The notes below the pieces were generated by a model, which saw nothing but the letters and a program-made list of their open reading frames with translations, was not told the origin of the DNA and did not search any database. From Pleurodeles waltl (taxonomy: Eukaryota > Chordata > Amphibia > Caudata > Salamandridae): a stretch of DNA of 64,000 nt. The stretch spans positions 1,053,816,554-1,053,880,553 of the forward strand of contig NC_090443.1 in the NCBI RefSeq assembly GCF_031143425.1. The letters are read 5' to 3'. The position numbers and the translations under genes are program-made. Positions 44,340 through 55,923 of the stretch are shown here, piece after piece; within the stretch, counting starts at the first letter, position 1, and every line of letters begins with the position of its first letter.

Positions 44340-45310
44340 TTGTCTGCACACAAAGGGCTGTATACCCCCTGTAGTAGCAAGAAGAAAGCCTGCTATGCTA
44401 CTACAAGTACTGCCACTCTGGTGGACTGCTCCTCTGAAGGAACTACCACCCTGCTACGCTGGCCTGCTGCCCTATTCCCTGGGAGAGAAGGACTGGACCT
44501 GCATCTCTTGAACCCAGAGTGACTTCAAGGGCTAATTGTCTGGCCTCCTGATCTGAAGACTCAGGTACATAACAGGCTTCGAAAAACCTTGCATCAGCAC
44601 CTGGGCTCTGCCATCTGTGAGTCTGCTCTGTCAAGTGGTGCCACCCCAGTCACCCCCTTGGAAGTGGGCTTAGGGTGCTTTGCAATCCTCTCTGGCAACA
44701 GCAGAACAGACGTATCTATCTGGCTGACAAGTGCGAACTTGAATAGAACCAACACATCTCTGCTGCTGCGTGGATTGGACCCGTTGCAAAGACCCACATC
44801 GCCTCCGCAGCCTGCAAAACCTTCAGAACCACTACTGCACAACACTTCTTCAGCACAGGCCCTCACATCCCTCATCGATGGCAGCCTCGACAACGACGCC
44901 GGACTCTGCATCGCAGTTCTACGGAACCAACGCATCACCTTGACTGTGCGCCATTTCCTTGATGCCGGACTTTGCATTGCAAACCCTGTTGCTGGGATCC
45001 TTGGTGATAATGCAGGCCCTCGCATCGCAGCCTCGCCATATCTCAGAGCCAATGCATTGCTCTGGCTGTGCAACGCATCTTTGACGCAGTATCTTGCAAT
45101 TCTCTGCAAACCACGATTTAAGGCACTTTGTTCAGTGGGTCTAACTGGGCCGCTTTAGCTGTCCCGCACTCCATTGAAGTCCACCTGAACTTGTAACTTT
45201 GTCCCAGTGCTGCGCAATCAGATACCCACAGTTGACCCTTTGTGCGTTTTGGTGCTATTTTTACTAAAAGCTTGAAAACTGAATATCTCTAGTTCTACTG
45301 ATTGGATATT
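44340..45310 (+). repeat. Probable LTR fragment of another family (CATCGCA-rich)
   Basis: From 44580 to 45100 the words GACGCCGGACTCTGCATCGC, CGCATCACC, CCTCGCATCGCAGCC and GCAACGCATC recur with loose spacing of 50-80 bases, then AAGGCACTTTGTTCAGTGGG and a T-rich end. I have seen this style in newt LTR-like repeats but cannot name the family. A 189-codon frame crosses it, and an antisense frame of 171 codons too, so open frames here reflect composition. No ends or duplication found. Confidence 0.35.
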
Positions 45311-46179
45311 TACCAAAGCATTACCAGTGGCTTGGGGAGGCTATCCCTCCCAAGCCTGTAACACGTATTTCCAAAGGGAGAGGGTGTAACACCCCTCTCC
45401 CCCAAAGGAAATCCTTTGTTCTACCTTTCTGGGCTTGAGCTGCTTGAGCAACAGGAGGGCAGAAACATGTCTGAGAGGTGGCAGCAGCAGGGGCTGCCTG
45501 AAAAATCTCAGAAGGCTGTACTGGCAATACTGGAAGTCCTTTAAGGAGCCCCCAGAGTGCATGAAATCATACAACCAATACTTGCAAAGGTATTGGGGTA
45601 TGATTCCGACATGCTTGATGCCAAACATGCCAAGGTTCGGAGTTACCATTATGTAGCTGGACATAGGTAGTGACCTATGTCCAGTAGACACGTTAAATGG
45701 CATCCCCACACTTACAAAGTCCAGGAAAATGGGTCTGGAGTTTGTGGGGGTACCTCTGCTAGTGCAGTGGTGCCCTCACACACAGGTACATGCACCCTGC
45801 CCTCTTGGCTGAGAGGGTATGCCGTAGGGGTGACTTATAGTGACCTGGTGTAGTGACCTATTGTGAAAACGGGTGCATGCACCCAGTTCACGCAGACTGC
45901 AATGGAAGGCCTGCGGAACCCTTTGCAAGGGGTCCCTATGGGTGGCAGAATAACTGCTGCAGCCCATAGGGATCCCTTGGAACCCCAGTGCCCTGGGTAC
46001 CTGGGTACCATATACTAGGGACTTACATTGGGGCACCAGAATGCCAATTGTGGGATGAATACAGACGTTTGGGAGAGAGAGCATAAACACTGGGGTCTTG
46101 GTTAGAAGTATCCCAGTGAGCACAGCCAAACAGGCCAAAAGTGGGGGTAATCAAGCTAGAAATAGGGCACTTTCCTACA
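45311..46179 (-). repeat. Fragment of an A-related LTR, inverted
   Basis: GAGAGGGTGTAACACCCCTC, GAGGGCAGAAACATGTCTGAG, the ACATAGGTAGTGACCTATGT palindrome and the end GGGCACTTTCCTACA match the 3' third of the inverted LTR A copies (for example 40940-41861). It is more divergent than those copies and truncated at its left. Confidence 0.78.
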
Positions 46180-47480
46180 AGCCTTTTTTTACTTACCTCA
46201 GATTATAATTCTCCGTGTTTTATTAAACTTATAGTGAATAATGGAAAGTCATTCAATGTTGGTGTAATATAAAAAACTGACCGGAAACAAAGAGCGTGAG
46301 GCCCCAACCCACGTCCATCAGGCGCTGCCCCTGTGTTCCTGGCACTGATTGTGCCACCTCTGAGGACAGGGGTCGCTAAAGGCAGGGTAGGGGGCAAGTC
46401 AGGGGTCAGCAGCTGAGACCCACGGCGACCCCTCAGGGACGTCCATGCAATCTCCCACTTGGGTGAGGGCAGAAGTTCGTCTGTGAGTCTCCACCCAATA
46501 TTGGAGAATTTTGCTGCCGATTGTTCGTTATAACAGTAATTGTAAATTGTTTCTTCGTGAAAGCGATAAATACTGGGGATATTTAGATATAAAGACGTGC
46601 GGTGGAAACTTACGTTTTTATTATGTTCGCTTCTGTAAGGCGCGAGTTTCTAGGCGCTTGCATGAGTAACCAGGTTGAATCTGCTGAAGCGTGACTTGTG
46701 TTTGACCTATTACCGGGGACGGGTGTGAGCCAATATTGCAGCTTTAGTCGGAATTGATCCCATGACAGGAAGGACGTGACACATATAGGGGTGAAGGGGG
46801 GGCTGCTGAGCCGGAAGTGGGCCTGGCTGTGACTCAACAGGTGTGGGCTTCCGAAGGCATTTTACTTGAGTATGAGATATATGCTGTGACGCAACCACAG
46901 CACACATTCCTCTCATTAGTATTTCCTTGTGTGTGACTGTGTGAAGAACTGAATAGATATTTATTTTAAAAGTAATGCGGAAAACACTCCCTGCGTTTTT
47001 CAATCTTTCAGTGGCGTCTGTTGCTGTGGCGAGTTGTGGCAGCTCCGCTGCCGGGGGCTGAGTCAATCACAGCCCCAAGGAGGCACAGGTTGTTACTATA
47101 CCAGATCACGGTGCTTTAAATGGGCAGGTACTGTCCGGTACTGAGTGCCAGCACTTCTCAGCACTGCTGCAATGCATTTAATAGACTAGTACCAGCACTT
47201 CTCAGGAGAAACAGGTATTCTAAATAGTCAGCACTTGCACTTTTATATTTCTATTTAAAGCACTGTACGGAAACCTCTGGCCTGGGCGCCTAGAGGCAGC
47301 CCCGATGCCAGCCATGCACACATCTGCTCACTTGTGGCACACGGCAGGGATGTTGCAAGTACAGTGCACATGGTGTGCTGGGAAGATGGAGTGTGATACA
47401 CAAATTTTAGTGTCTACACTTGGACTTGTACTCACTGAAATGAATGAAGATCAGGTCCATTGTGCGGCTGTCTGTGTGAT
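46180..47480. other. Unassigned region
   Basis: No known gene or repeat identified with confidence. AGTGCCAGCACTTCTCAGCA near 47143 and CAGCACTTCTCAGGAG near 47190 resemble the interior of the hAT-type MITE at 19986-20325, so an old relative may lie at about 47100-47270. A 118-codon frame on - (46710-47066) has no recognisable domain. Confidence 0.35.
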
Positions 47481-47489
47481 ACTGGTCAC

Positions 47490-48730
47490 TGACCGCTAGT
47501 GACCCAAAGCTCACACGTCTATACCCTGGAGGTGGCCCCCCTGACCCAAGGCTCACACGTCTATAGCCAGGGGGTGGACCCCGTGACCTAAGGCTCACAT
47601 GTCTAGACACATGGGGTGGCCCCCCTGACCCAAAGGCTCACACGTCTATACCTAGGGGGTGGCCCCCCTGACCCAAAGGCTCACACGTCTATACCTAGGG
47701 GGTGGCCCCCCGACCCAAGGCTCACATGTCTATACTCACGGAGTAGTCCCCCTGCACACTGATCACTGACCCCTAGTGACTCAAAGTTCACGTCTATACC
47801 CAGGGGTCACCACCACCCAAGGCTCAAATGTCTATACCCAAGGGGTGGCCCCCCTGAACCAAGGCTTACACGTGTATACCCAGGGGGGTGGTCTCCCTGC
47901 ACAGTGATGACTGACCACTAGTGACCCAAGGCTCACACGTCTATACCCAGGGGGTGGTCTCCCTGCACACTGATGGCTGACCATTAGTGACCCAAACCTC
48001 ACACATCTATACCGAGGGGGTGGTCTCCCTGCACACTGATGACTGACCGCTAGTCACCCAAGGCTCACATGTGTAAACCCAGAGCCTGGCTCCCCTGACC
48101 CAAGGCCCACACGTCCGTACCCAAGGGGTGGCCCCCCTGACCTAAGGCTCACATGTCTATACCCAGGGGGCGGTGACCCTGCACACTGATGACTGATCGT
48201 TAGTGACCCAAGGCTCACACGTCTATACCCAGGGGGGTGCTCCCCCTGCACACTGATGACTGACCGCTAGTGACCGCTCCCCCTGCACACTGATGACTGA
48301 CCGCTAGTGACCCAAACCTCACACGTCTATACCCAGGGGAGTGGTCCCCCTGCACACTGATGACTAACCGCTAGTCAATCAATCAATCAGTAATTTGTTA
48401 GGTGCACTACTCACCCGGAAGGGTCTCAAGGCGCGGGGTGCTACTGTTCTAAAAGCCAGGTCTTGAGGTGCTTCCTGAAGGTCAGGAGGTCCTGCGTCAG
48501 ACGTAAGTTGATGGGGAGGGAGTTCCAGGTTTTGGTGCGAGGTGGGAGAAGGATCTACCACCGGTTGTGGTATGGTGGATACGGGGGACGGTTGCATCAC
48601 CCAAACCTCACACGTGTGACCCAAACCTCACACATCTATACCCAAGGGAGTGGTCCCCCTGCACACTGATGGCTGACCGATAGTCACCCAAGGCTCCACG
48701 TCTATATCCTGCATACTGATCAGTTACTAC
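47490..48730. repeat. Minisatellite with two unit lengths (~43 and ~66 bp)
   Basis: GGCTCACACGTCTATACCC or a close variant occurs about 19 times. Short units read GACCCAAGGCTCACACGTCT then ATACCCAGGGGGTGGCCCCC-CT. Long units add GCACACTGATGACTGACCGC-TAGT. The short form dominates at 47510-47740 and again near 48090-48150, the long form elsewhere. An L2/CR1-like LINE fragment interrupts it at 48376-48599. No coding frame. Confidence 0.93.
48376..48599 (-). mobile_element. L2/CR1-like LINE 3' end inserted in the minisatellite
   Basis: On the - strand the sequence reads SFSHLAPKTWNSLPINLRL then FRKHLKTWLL, the typical C-terminus of L2/CR1-clade ORF2 with its WNSLP block, then ends in TTGATTGATTGATTG, a tandem tail at the element 3' end. 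The array resumes cleanly on both sides (CGCTAGT before, CACCCAAACC after), so this is a 5'-truncated insertion with little or no target duplication. Confidence 0.85.
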
Positions 48731-49327
48731 TAGTGACCCAAGTTTTAAACGTCGAGCCCCGCAGTTTTCAGACGAAGGATTGAAGAACTCTTAGCGGGTG
48801 AGTGGAGACGGGCAGTCTCTGTGATGATCTAGCTTTTATGACAACTTCCAGTGCAACATTGAAGCTGCTGCAAAGGACTGAATAAGAACCTGTCAAACAG
48901 CTAACAACATTGTGGTGCTTCAGGGAGAGCCTGATTCAAGGAGTTTAGGTTAAAAATCGTGAGAGGATCTTTGGTGTAAACTCAGAAGCATCAAGCTGTA
49001 GACAGTCGTGTTGTGGTGTGAAGCCCATTTTTACATCATGGTTGAGTGAAATTATAGTTTTTTTTTGTAGGGGCACAGGCAGAAAATTACTTCGACCACA
49101 TATCAAGGAGTTTAAGAAACTGAAATACTGCTAATGAGTGCTTTAATCTAACCGCGTTTTGGCAAAAATTAAAACGTGATTGATTTGGACAACTGAGAGC
49201 CAGAAAGATGCATCTTAGACTGTAGGATGTATATAGTGGTATTTATAGGGCTCTAACCTTGCAGGGTGTTGGATGGCAATACCAGTTGATCTGCATCAAG
49301 TGCAGATTACATAAGTGCAGTTTATTT
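48731..49327. other. Unassigned spacer
   Basis: No gene or repeat recognised. Confidence 0.45.
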
Positions 49328-49462
49328 TATTTTTAGCCACAGAGAGCTCTTATCATTTGCCCAGAATCACAGAATATTTAGGGAAAGGCTGAGATCGGGA
49401 TTTAAACCTGGGTCCTCCAGGTCGAAGGATAGGAGCTCTAGCCACTCCGGCACATCTCCTCT
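49328..49462 (-). mobile_element. tRNA-derived SINE, CORE/MIR-like
   Basis: On the - strand GTGGCTAGAGCTC resembles a Pol III A box and GGTTTAAATCC a B box about 33 bases further on. They are followed by a core with GTGATTCTGGGCAAATGATA and AGAGCTCTCTGTGGC, close in layout to the MIR core (GTGTGACCTTGGGCAAGT-like). It is old and probably not transcribed. It is not a functional tRNA gene: no cloverleaf closes. Confidence 0.7.
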
Positions 49463-49491
49463 CTTTGCCTTATTAAATCATTTTCTTTGAT

Positions 49492-51413
49492 TGTGAGAAA
49501 TTGGGTTGTTGGTTGACTGGGATGTAAGCCCTGGTCAAGCAGCAACCACACTCCCTCTCATGTAAGGCACAAGCAACCCCAAATTATCCTCTTTTCAACC
49601 CCTGGTAGCTTGGCACAGAGCAGTAAGGCTTAGCTTAGAGGCAATGGGTAAAGTATTTGTGCAACACTTCAAACAGTAATAAAGTGAAAAACACCACACA
49701 AAAAGGATTCAGCACTAAGTTAGACCAATAGAGCCAAATTTAATAAATAAAATGACAACAGGTGCCCTCCTTGCATAAACCAGTCTACACCAGTTCAGGG
49801 ACCTCCAGTCCCTGCTCTGGCGCAAACCTGGACAAAGTAAAGGGGAGTGACCACTCCCATGTCCATCACCACCCCATGGGTGGTGCTCATAGCTCCTCCA
49901 GAGGGTCCCTGACTTTCACCATCTCGAATCCAAGGTTGGCAGGGAACTCTGGGAGCATCTGAGTGGCCAGGCCAGGCAGGTGATGTCAGAGCCCCCTTCA
50001 ATTGTGGGTGAAATACAGTGTTAACAGTAACCAACAACCAATTTTAAAGGAGAGAGCATAACTACTTATGGTTAGCAAGATCCCAGTAGACATAGTCAAA
50101 CACACTGACAAACAGGCCAAAACTGGGGGTAACCCAGCTAAGAAAGAGGTTACTTTCCCACAGTGGAGGTAAGCCCTTGCCTGCCCACGCAGGACAGTAT
50201 ACCCATGCACCACGTCCTTTGCAGCTGCCAAGCATTGTTGGCATCTTTCCAAGGGATCTTCAGGCATCTTGGCCCCAGCATTCCATCCTGCGACGCACAG
50301 CTCCCTGAGTGGTTCTCTGGCGGTGTGGAATCCCTTTTCGTAGTGCTGCATGGGCTCCTTCTTTGACTTTCGTGTCCCTGTCCTGTGGGACTCCTGTGGG
50401 TGCTGCTTGTGCTTCTGGGATCTCTCTGTGTTTCTGAGGGCTCCCTCTGGCTCTCCCTCTTAGGTAGAGTCCACCTGGTCCTTCCTCGTCCCGGGCAGCT
50501 TCACTTTCTGCTAACTGCGGGTTTTGCGTGTGCCAAGGCTTTTTGGTGGAATCCGAAGACGCAGACCCAACTGCGATCCTACTTCCAGAGTGGGACATGA
50601 CCTGCATCCTCCAGGAACTTGACTTCCTCTTCTTGGGTGCGGTGCTGACTCTCCTTCTTCTCTGTCGACTCACCTCTTGCACCTTCAGTCTGGTGGGTAG
50701 GGGTCCTGCCCTTCCTGGACTCTGCTATGCTTCTTGGACTTGGTCCTCTTCCTTCACAGATCCTCTTGTCCAGGAATCCACTGTTGGTGTCTTGAAATCT
50801 CTTCTGGGTTTTGCATTCTTCTTCTTCTCTTCTCTTTTTGTATTCTGGGGAATTTACAGTGATTTACTCCTGCTTGCCTGGTTGCTGGGCTGGGTTGTGG
50901 TACTCACCTTTGGGCTTTCCTAGTACTCCCAGCTCCTCTCTACACACTATACTTTCCGAGGTGGGGGACCGACTCTTGCATTCCATTTTTTTAGTATGTG
51001 GTTTGTGCTCCCCCTAGGACCATTATTCTCTATTGTGACTTTCACTAATTGCTGTTTTCTAAATATTTTATGTCTATTTCCGCATACTAGTGTATATGAT
51101 GTGTGTATTATTCACCTCCTGAGGGAGTATAGTCTCTAAGGTATTTTTGGTATTTGTGTTACTAAAATAAAGCACCTTTATTTTTGTAACACTGAGTGTT
51201 TTCTTTCACGTGCATGAGTACTGTGTAACTACAGTGGTATTGCATGAGCTTTGCATGTCTCCTAGATAAGCCATGGCTGCTGCTCATCCACAGCTACCTC
51301 TAGAGAGTCTGGCTTCTAGACCCTGCCTGCACTATACTAATAAGGGATACCTGGACCTGGTATAAGGTGTAAGTACCATAGGTACCCACTACACACCAGG
51401 CCAGCCTCCTACA
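49492..51413. repeat. Mosaic of LTR C and LTR A pieces
   Basis: 49492-49757 begins TGTGAGAAATTGGG and matches the start of family C in the orientation of 25006. 49758-50015 matches LTR A + (about 21250-21480). 50018-50161 matches the end of an inverted A-type LTR and closes ACTTTCCCACA. 50162-51413 returns to LTR A + (about 21957-23207) and ends CCAGCCTCCTACA, with AATAAA near 51166. Flanks TTGAT and ATGTC do not match. Nested insertion plus recombination is the likely origin. Confidence 0.75.
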
Positions 51414-53379
51414 ATGTCTTTAAGTGTGTATTGGGTGCATGCTTTGGGGTGAGTGTGTGTAGTGGTATGTATAAGCATGTGCGTGTGAGTGAAAGTTAAG
51501 GTGAAAGGGTGTGATGTCACTTCTGCTACCACTGGCATTTTGGTGAACTGATGTCCATGGGAGACTATAAACAGAGACGGCTCCTCCACAATGGTGGCGG
51601 AACGTCACCCCCTGGCTAAGAACCAGCAGCTGTAAAATAAAACAAAATGTCATTATTGTTTTATTTTACAACTGCTGGCTCAGCCAGCAGCATGTGCTGG
51701 GGGGGGTGGGGGGGCTGGGCCACAGGAGGGGGAGAAGAGGGAGGGAGTGGGATAACTGCACTAAGTGCATAGGTCAGTTTGGCTGGCCGTCTTAGACTGG
51801 CCAAATTGACATGCACACTTAGGTTTCTACAACTCAGCCGGGTTGGAGAAAATGCACAGGCTCCAGTGGGCTGTCTGAGCGGCAGACAAAGCCACTCAGA
51901 CCAATCCTGGCACTGCTCTCATGCTAGGTATAGCATGAAAGCAGAACCAGGATTGCTAGGAAGCCTGTGCTGGTGTTACAGTGAATGCTGGGACACCAGA
52001 AGGGAAGAGAAGAGGAGCTAGGCGGTGTGGTCAGGAACAGGTACGGTTTTAAAAATTATTATTTATTTTCCTCGTCCGCATGCACCCCCCCCCACCCCTC
52101 CCCTTGGGAATTGCGGCAGCTGCTGCTGATAATAAGACAGAAAGAGCCCCGGGAGCAGACACGGTACCGTAGGTCACAATGTGATAACCAGTCACCCCTC
52201 ACTGGAGTCCGTACTGGTGAACCTGCAATTAAATCTATGTACCTTGTCCTCCTCCCAGTCATTACATTTTGAGGTGAATCCACTCCCAGACAGGTAAGAG
52301 AACACAGGAGCATTCTGAAAAGAAGCTCTACCCACCCTCCCTGCATTCCCAGAATTCTCCTGTTTCCTTTTTCAAGGCTCCTGACCGGCCAGGAACGCAG
52401 GACTCTAGTGATGTACTTGGTACATGGTCCAAGGGCAGGGATCCCTTGCCTGTTGGGCTGGCGGGGGATTCCTCCTGCAGCTTGGGCAGGAGCATAGCTT
52501 TGTCAGTACGATTGGTGGGGGGTAAGCTTCAGATTTCCCAACCATCGTGCTGGCATTTAATGTCAAAATGCATTATGTGACAAGCAGGGCGCCCATGAGA
52601 GGGGCTAAAGAAAGGGAGACAAATGCAGATTGGTAAGAGCACCAAGGGAGAAAAAAATATATTTTGTAAAATAACCAACATTTTTGAAGACTTTTAAAGC
52701 AGAGAGGGATAGAGTGTGTATGCATTTTTGTCTGTGTGAATGGAAAAAAATTCTTGCAAAATCCGACAGACACCTCACCATACCCGACTGAAAACATGTG
52801 CACCCAACTATTTTCCTGAAAATACATTTATATAGGGGTGGGGGGGTGTACACCCAAAACAAATTCCTGAAGTTACACCCATGGGCGTGGTAGGCTTGAA
52901 CTTACAGTGCGGACTGGCAGTGTTAAATTCAAGAGGTGAGATCCTTCCTTCCTGGTCATTGGGACGCAGAGGGAAGTGGCCTGTGTCACTGCATTCAGCA
53001 GAGATCCTTCCTGGTTTGCAGAGCACCAAGGGAAGCGTCCCTTTACTTATGCATGTGCTGTGGTTAGGCCTTCTGATTCCTGAGGGAGAAGGTTCACGCC
53101 TCAGTGTCAGTTTCTATATTTATTGAGAGCAGTGGGCAGGTAAGTCTGTTCATCATTGCTTGAATGGTATTTTGACTTTCCATTCCCGGTCTTCCTGATT
53201 TTGTTGTGTTCCTGGACTGGCAATATTCCTGGTTTGGATTACTTTTGGCATAACAGGGAAACCTTCCGCTAAGAGAAGGGACATTTCCCCCTCAATCTGC
53301 TTCTCCAGTGTCTTTTTGCTCTTTGTATTCCCTTACTTAGCCCAAGAATAAACAGAGGGGTAAGGGTGGATGAGATGGA
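51414..53379. other. Unassigned region with an inverted repeat and G/C homopolymer runs
   Basis: No gene recognised. It contains a 56-bp inverted repeat at 51623-51678, G-runs at 51701-51716 and C-runs at about 52085-52102. A G-run also occurs at 52838-52846. The part after 52870 may belong to the 5' untranslated region of the DIRS element that follows. Confidence 0.4.
51623..51678. repeat. 56-bp inverted repeat
   Basis: Arms CCAGCAGCTGTAAAATAAAA-CAA and its inverse match at 22 of 23 positions around a 10-base loop. Confidence 0.85.
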
Positions 53380-54488
53380 AGAAAAGACAATTAGAATGAT
53401 TGTTCTGGATACATTGAGGGAATTCCAGAAGGACAATTCTAAGATGTTTGGAAAACGTCAGCTGATGTTTTATCAGCTTCTGATGTATCGTCCAACTCAG
53501 AAGGTACTTTCACTGCTTCAGAGCTGAAGGGGAAGTATATTTCTAAATAGGAGATGCCTGGAGGTTTGGCCCGCATTAGAGAGAATGTGGGTTTTGATCC
53601 TATTGAAATATCTTCTACTTCGCAGTCCAGAAACCCAATAATGCAGGACTTCAGATTCATGACTTTGTCATGGAAGTCATTGAACAAGAATGGAAAGACC
53701 CAGAGAGAATTGCAGTACCAAGATTTATGTCCAAATTGTATTCTTTGGAGATCAAATACATTATTTTACCGATTAACATTCATGTTGATAATATGGTAGC
53801 AAGTTTGGTGTGCATATCTTCAATAGTGGAAGAGAATATTTTGAAAGACCCTGCCGATACAGAACTAGATTCCTTCTTAAAAGGTTTTTGTAGGATCAAA
53901 TCTAGCCATGAGGGCCATTGTTGATGGAGCTTACACAGCTTGATCTTTGATATTAGACTTCAAGACTTGGGGCCTGATTTGGAGTTTGGCGGACGGGTTA
54001 GTCTGTCACAATTGTGATGGATATTCCATCTGCCATATTGCAATTTCAATAGGATATAATGGAATCGTAATACTGCGGACGGGATATCTGTGATGTTTCT
54101 GACAGAGTAACAGCATCCGCCAAAATCTAAATCAGGCTCTTAATTTGAAGGCATTCAGGAGGGCACCAAGAACCTTACTTATTAGAGATCATGGCGAGCC
54201 AAGTGAAGTTGCTTTCAGATATTTCATTTGATGTGTTGAGGTCTATAGCTTTGGCAAGTGGTGTTTCTGTGGACAGAATCTGTATCTAGAAAACTGGAGC
54301 ACAGATTCAGCCCACTGTGCTACAGCCTTAAAGATGCCTTTTGAGGGAGCAAAGTTATTTGGCACAGATTTTGAAATAAGCTCCATTGTCTGTTTAAAGA
54401 GTATAAACATTCTTCGTCCGTTAGGAAGCATTCTTCTAAGGCCTTGGGTAGATAGAAGTATTTCGGGCAACCTTCAAGAATACATAGA
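53380..54488 (+). pseudogene. DIRS copy 2 gag-like gene, part 1
   Basis: A start near 53376 (MEEKTIRMIVLDTLREFQKD) is plausible. The clear part is 53670-53924: VIEQEWKDPERIAVPRFMSK, MVASLVC and LKDPADTELDSFLKGF, matching the DIRS Gag pattern in which a W-x-x-P-E block, a KDP-D block and a following helix occur. After a MITE the frame near 54334 reads MPFEGAKLFGTDFE, the conserved LPF-G-LFG block. The coding sequence is then cut at 54489 by a solo LTR. Frameshifts occur near 53550 and within the MITE. The role is presumed to be a nucleic-acid-binding structural protein. Confidence 0.72.
53970..54139. mobile_element. 170-bp MITE, same family as 3310-3479
   Basis: It starts GGGCCTGATTTGGAGTTTGG and ends CAAAATCTAAATCAGGCTC. 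Flanks are TTG and TTA, so a 3-bp duplication with one change is possible. It is inserted in the DIRS gag-like frame. The interior is partly palindromic. Confidence 0.8.
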
Positions 54489-55923
54489 TGTTAGAAATGG
54501 GGTCTCTAGCTGGCAGAGGTATATGCCCTTGTCCAAGTAGGGACCACAATCCTATTCAGGGTAAGTCATGCACAATCCATTACTGTGCCCACCCTCTGGT
54601 AGCTTGGCACTGAGCAGTCAGGCTTAACTCAGAAGGCAATGTGTACAGTATTTGTGCAATAAATCATACACTAATACAGTGAAAACACCACAAAAATACA
54701 CCACACAGGTTTAGGAAACTAGATATTTATCTGAATAAGATCAGCCAAAACGAGAAAGATCCAATGAGCACAAGTTGAGATATCACTTTTAAAAGGTTTA
54801 AAATAGTCTTAATCCTTAGAAATAAACAGTTGTCTCTTTGTTACCCGCAGTACCTGGCATGCGTCAAAAATAATGACGCACGGAGACTGCAGAGGAGGAG
54901 ATGCGTGGAAAAATAAGGTGATGCGTTGAATTTTCGGACGCAGCACAGATGATGCGTTGTTTCTTTCCACACTGCAAGGGGTTTTGCGTCATTTTTCGGT
55001 GCGCACTCTTGGTTCCTCACTGCGATGCGGGGATATTTTGGTGCCCAGGGATGATGCGTGAAAATCCTTGATGCGAAGGACGAAGACACAGGCTTCGGTA
55101 GGTGTTGTGTTGAATTTTTCCATCACAAGGCAGGCGCAGTGTCGAATTTTCACTCGGGAAGTCGGGCCACGTCATTCTGGTTGCCTGTGCAGCGATTACT
55201 CTGTTGCAAGGCAGGCTCTGCGTCATTTTTGGCAGGCGTTGCATCGATTTTCGACGCACAAGAAGTTTTGAGACTTCAGAAACAGGAGGCAAGTTCAACC
55301 CAAGCCCTTGGAGAGCACTTTTGTGGAAGGACTAGTCCTTTTCTGCAAAGTCAGAGGCCAGCAAAATCAGAGTGCAGGCTTCACAGTAGTGGAAAAAGAG
55401 TTTAGGAGTTTTCCACTTCCAGGACATATAAAACACACATATACATGTCCTGCCTTTTACCTACATAGCACCCTGCCCTATGGGTTACCTAGGGTCTACC
55501 TTAAGGGTGACATATGTAGAAAAAGTGGAGTTTAAGGGTTGGCAATTAGTCTTAAATGCCAAGACGAAGTGGCAGTAAAACAGTAAACCTGCACACACAC
55601 CTTGCAATGGCAGGCCTGAGACATTGTTAAGGGGCTACCTATGTGGGTGGCACAATCAGTGCTGCAGGCCCAGTGTAGCATTTAATTTACAGGTCCTGAG
55701 CACATGTAATGCATTTTACTAGGGATTTATAAGTCAATTAAATATGCAAATTGGGTATGAGCCAATGTTACCATGTTTTTAGAAAGAGAGCACATGCACT
55801 TTAGCACTGGTTAGCAGTGGTAAAGTGTCCAGAATCCTAAAGCCAGCAAAAATGAGGTCAGAAAAAGAAGAGGAGGAAGGCAAAACGTTTTGGGGTGAGC
55901 CTTCAGAGAGGCCATTTCCAACA
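54489..55923 (-). mobile_element. Solo LTR of family C, inverted, within DIRS copy 2
   Basis: It begins TGTTAGAAATGGGGTCTC and ends GGCCATTTCCAACA, like 25006-27656. Flanks are ATAGA (54484-54488) and ACAGA (55924-55928), a 5-bp duplication with one change. It is about 600 bases shorter than the other copy after discounting the MITE there, and has several CpG-rich words such as GATGCGTTG. DIRS coding sequence continues on both sides. Confidence 0.9.

Noticed and set aside
44589..45158. 189-codon frame as a host gene exon
   Set aside because: The antisense frame is nearly as long and both cross loosely repeated CATCGCA words; this fits a repeat, not an exon.
46710..47066. Promoter or first exon of a host gene near 46.2-47.1 kb
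   Set aside because: Some CpG and an open frame are present, but there is no recognisable domain, no clear splice pattern and no downstream exon in the window.
47490..48730. CRISPR-like array
   Set aside because: Units are contiguous tandem repeats with no unique spacers, in a vertebrate context with no cas-like genes.
49380..49462. Functional tRNA gene
   Set aside because: A and B boxes are present on -, but the acceptor and anticodon stems do not close and a SINE core follows.
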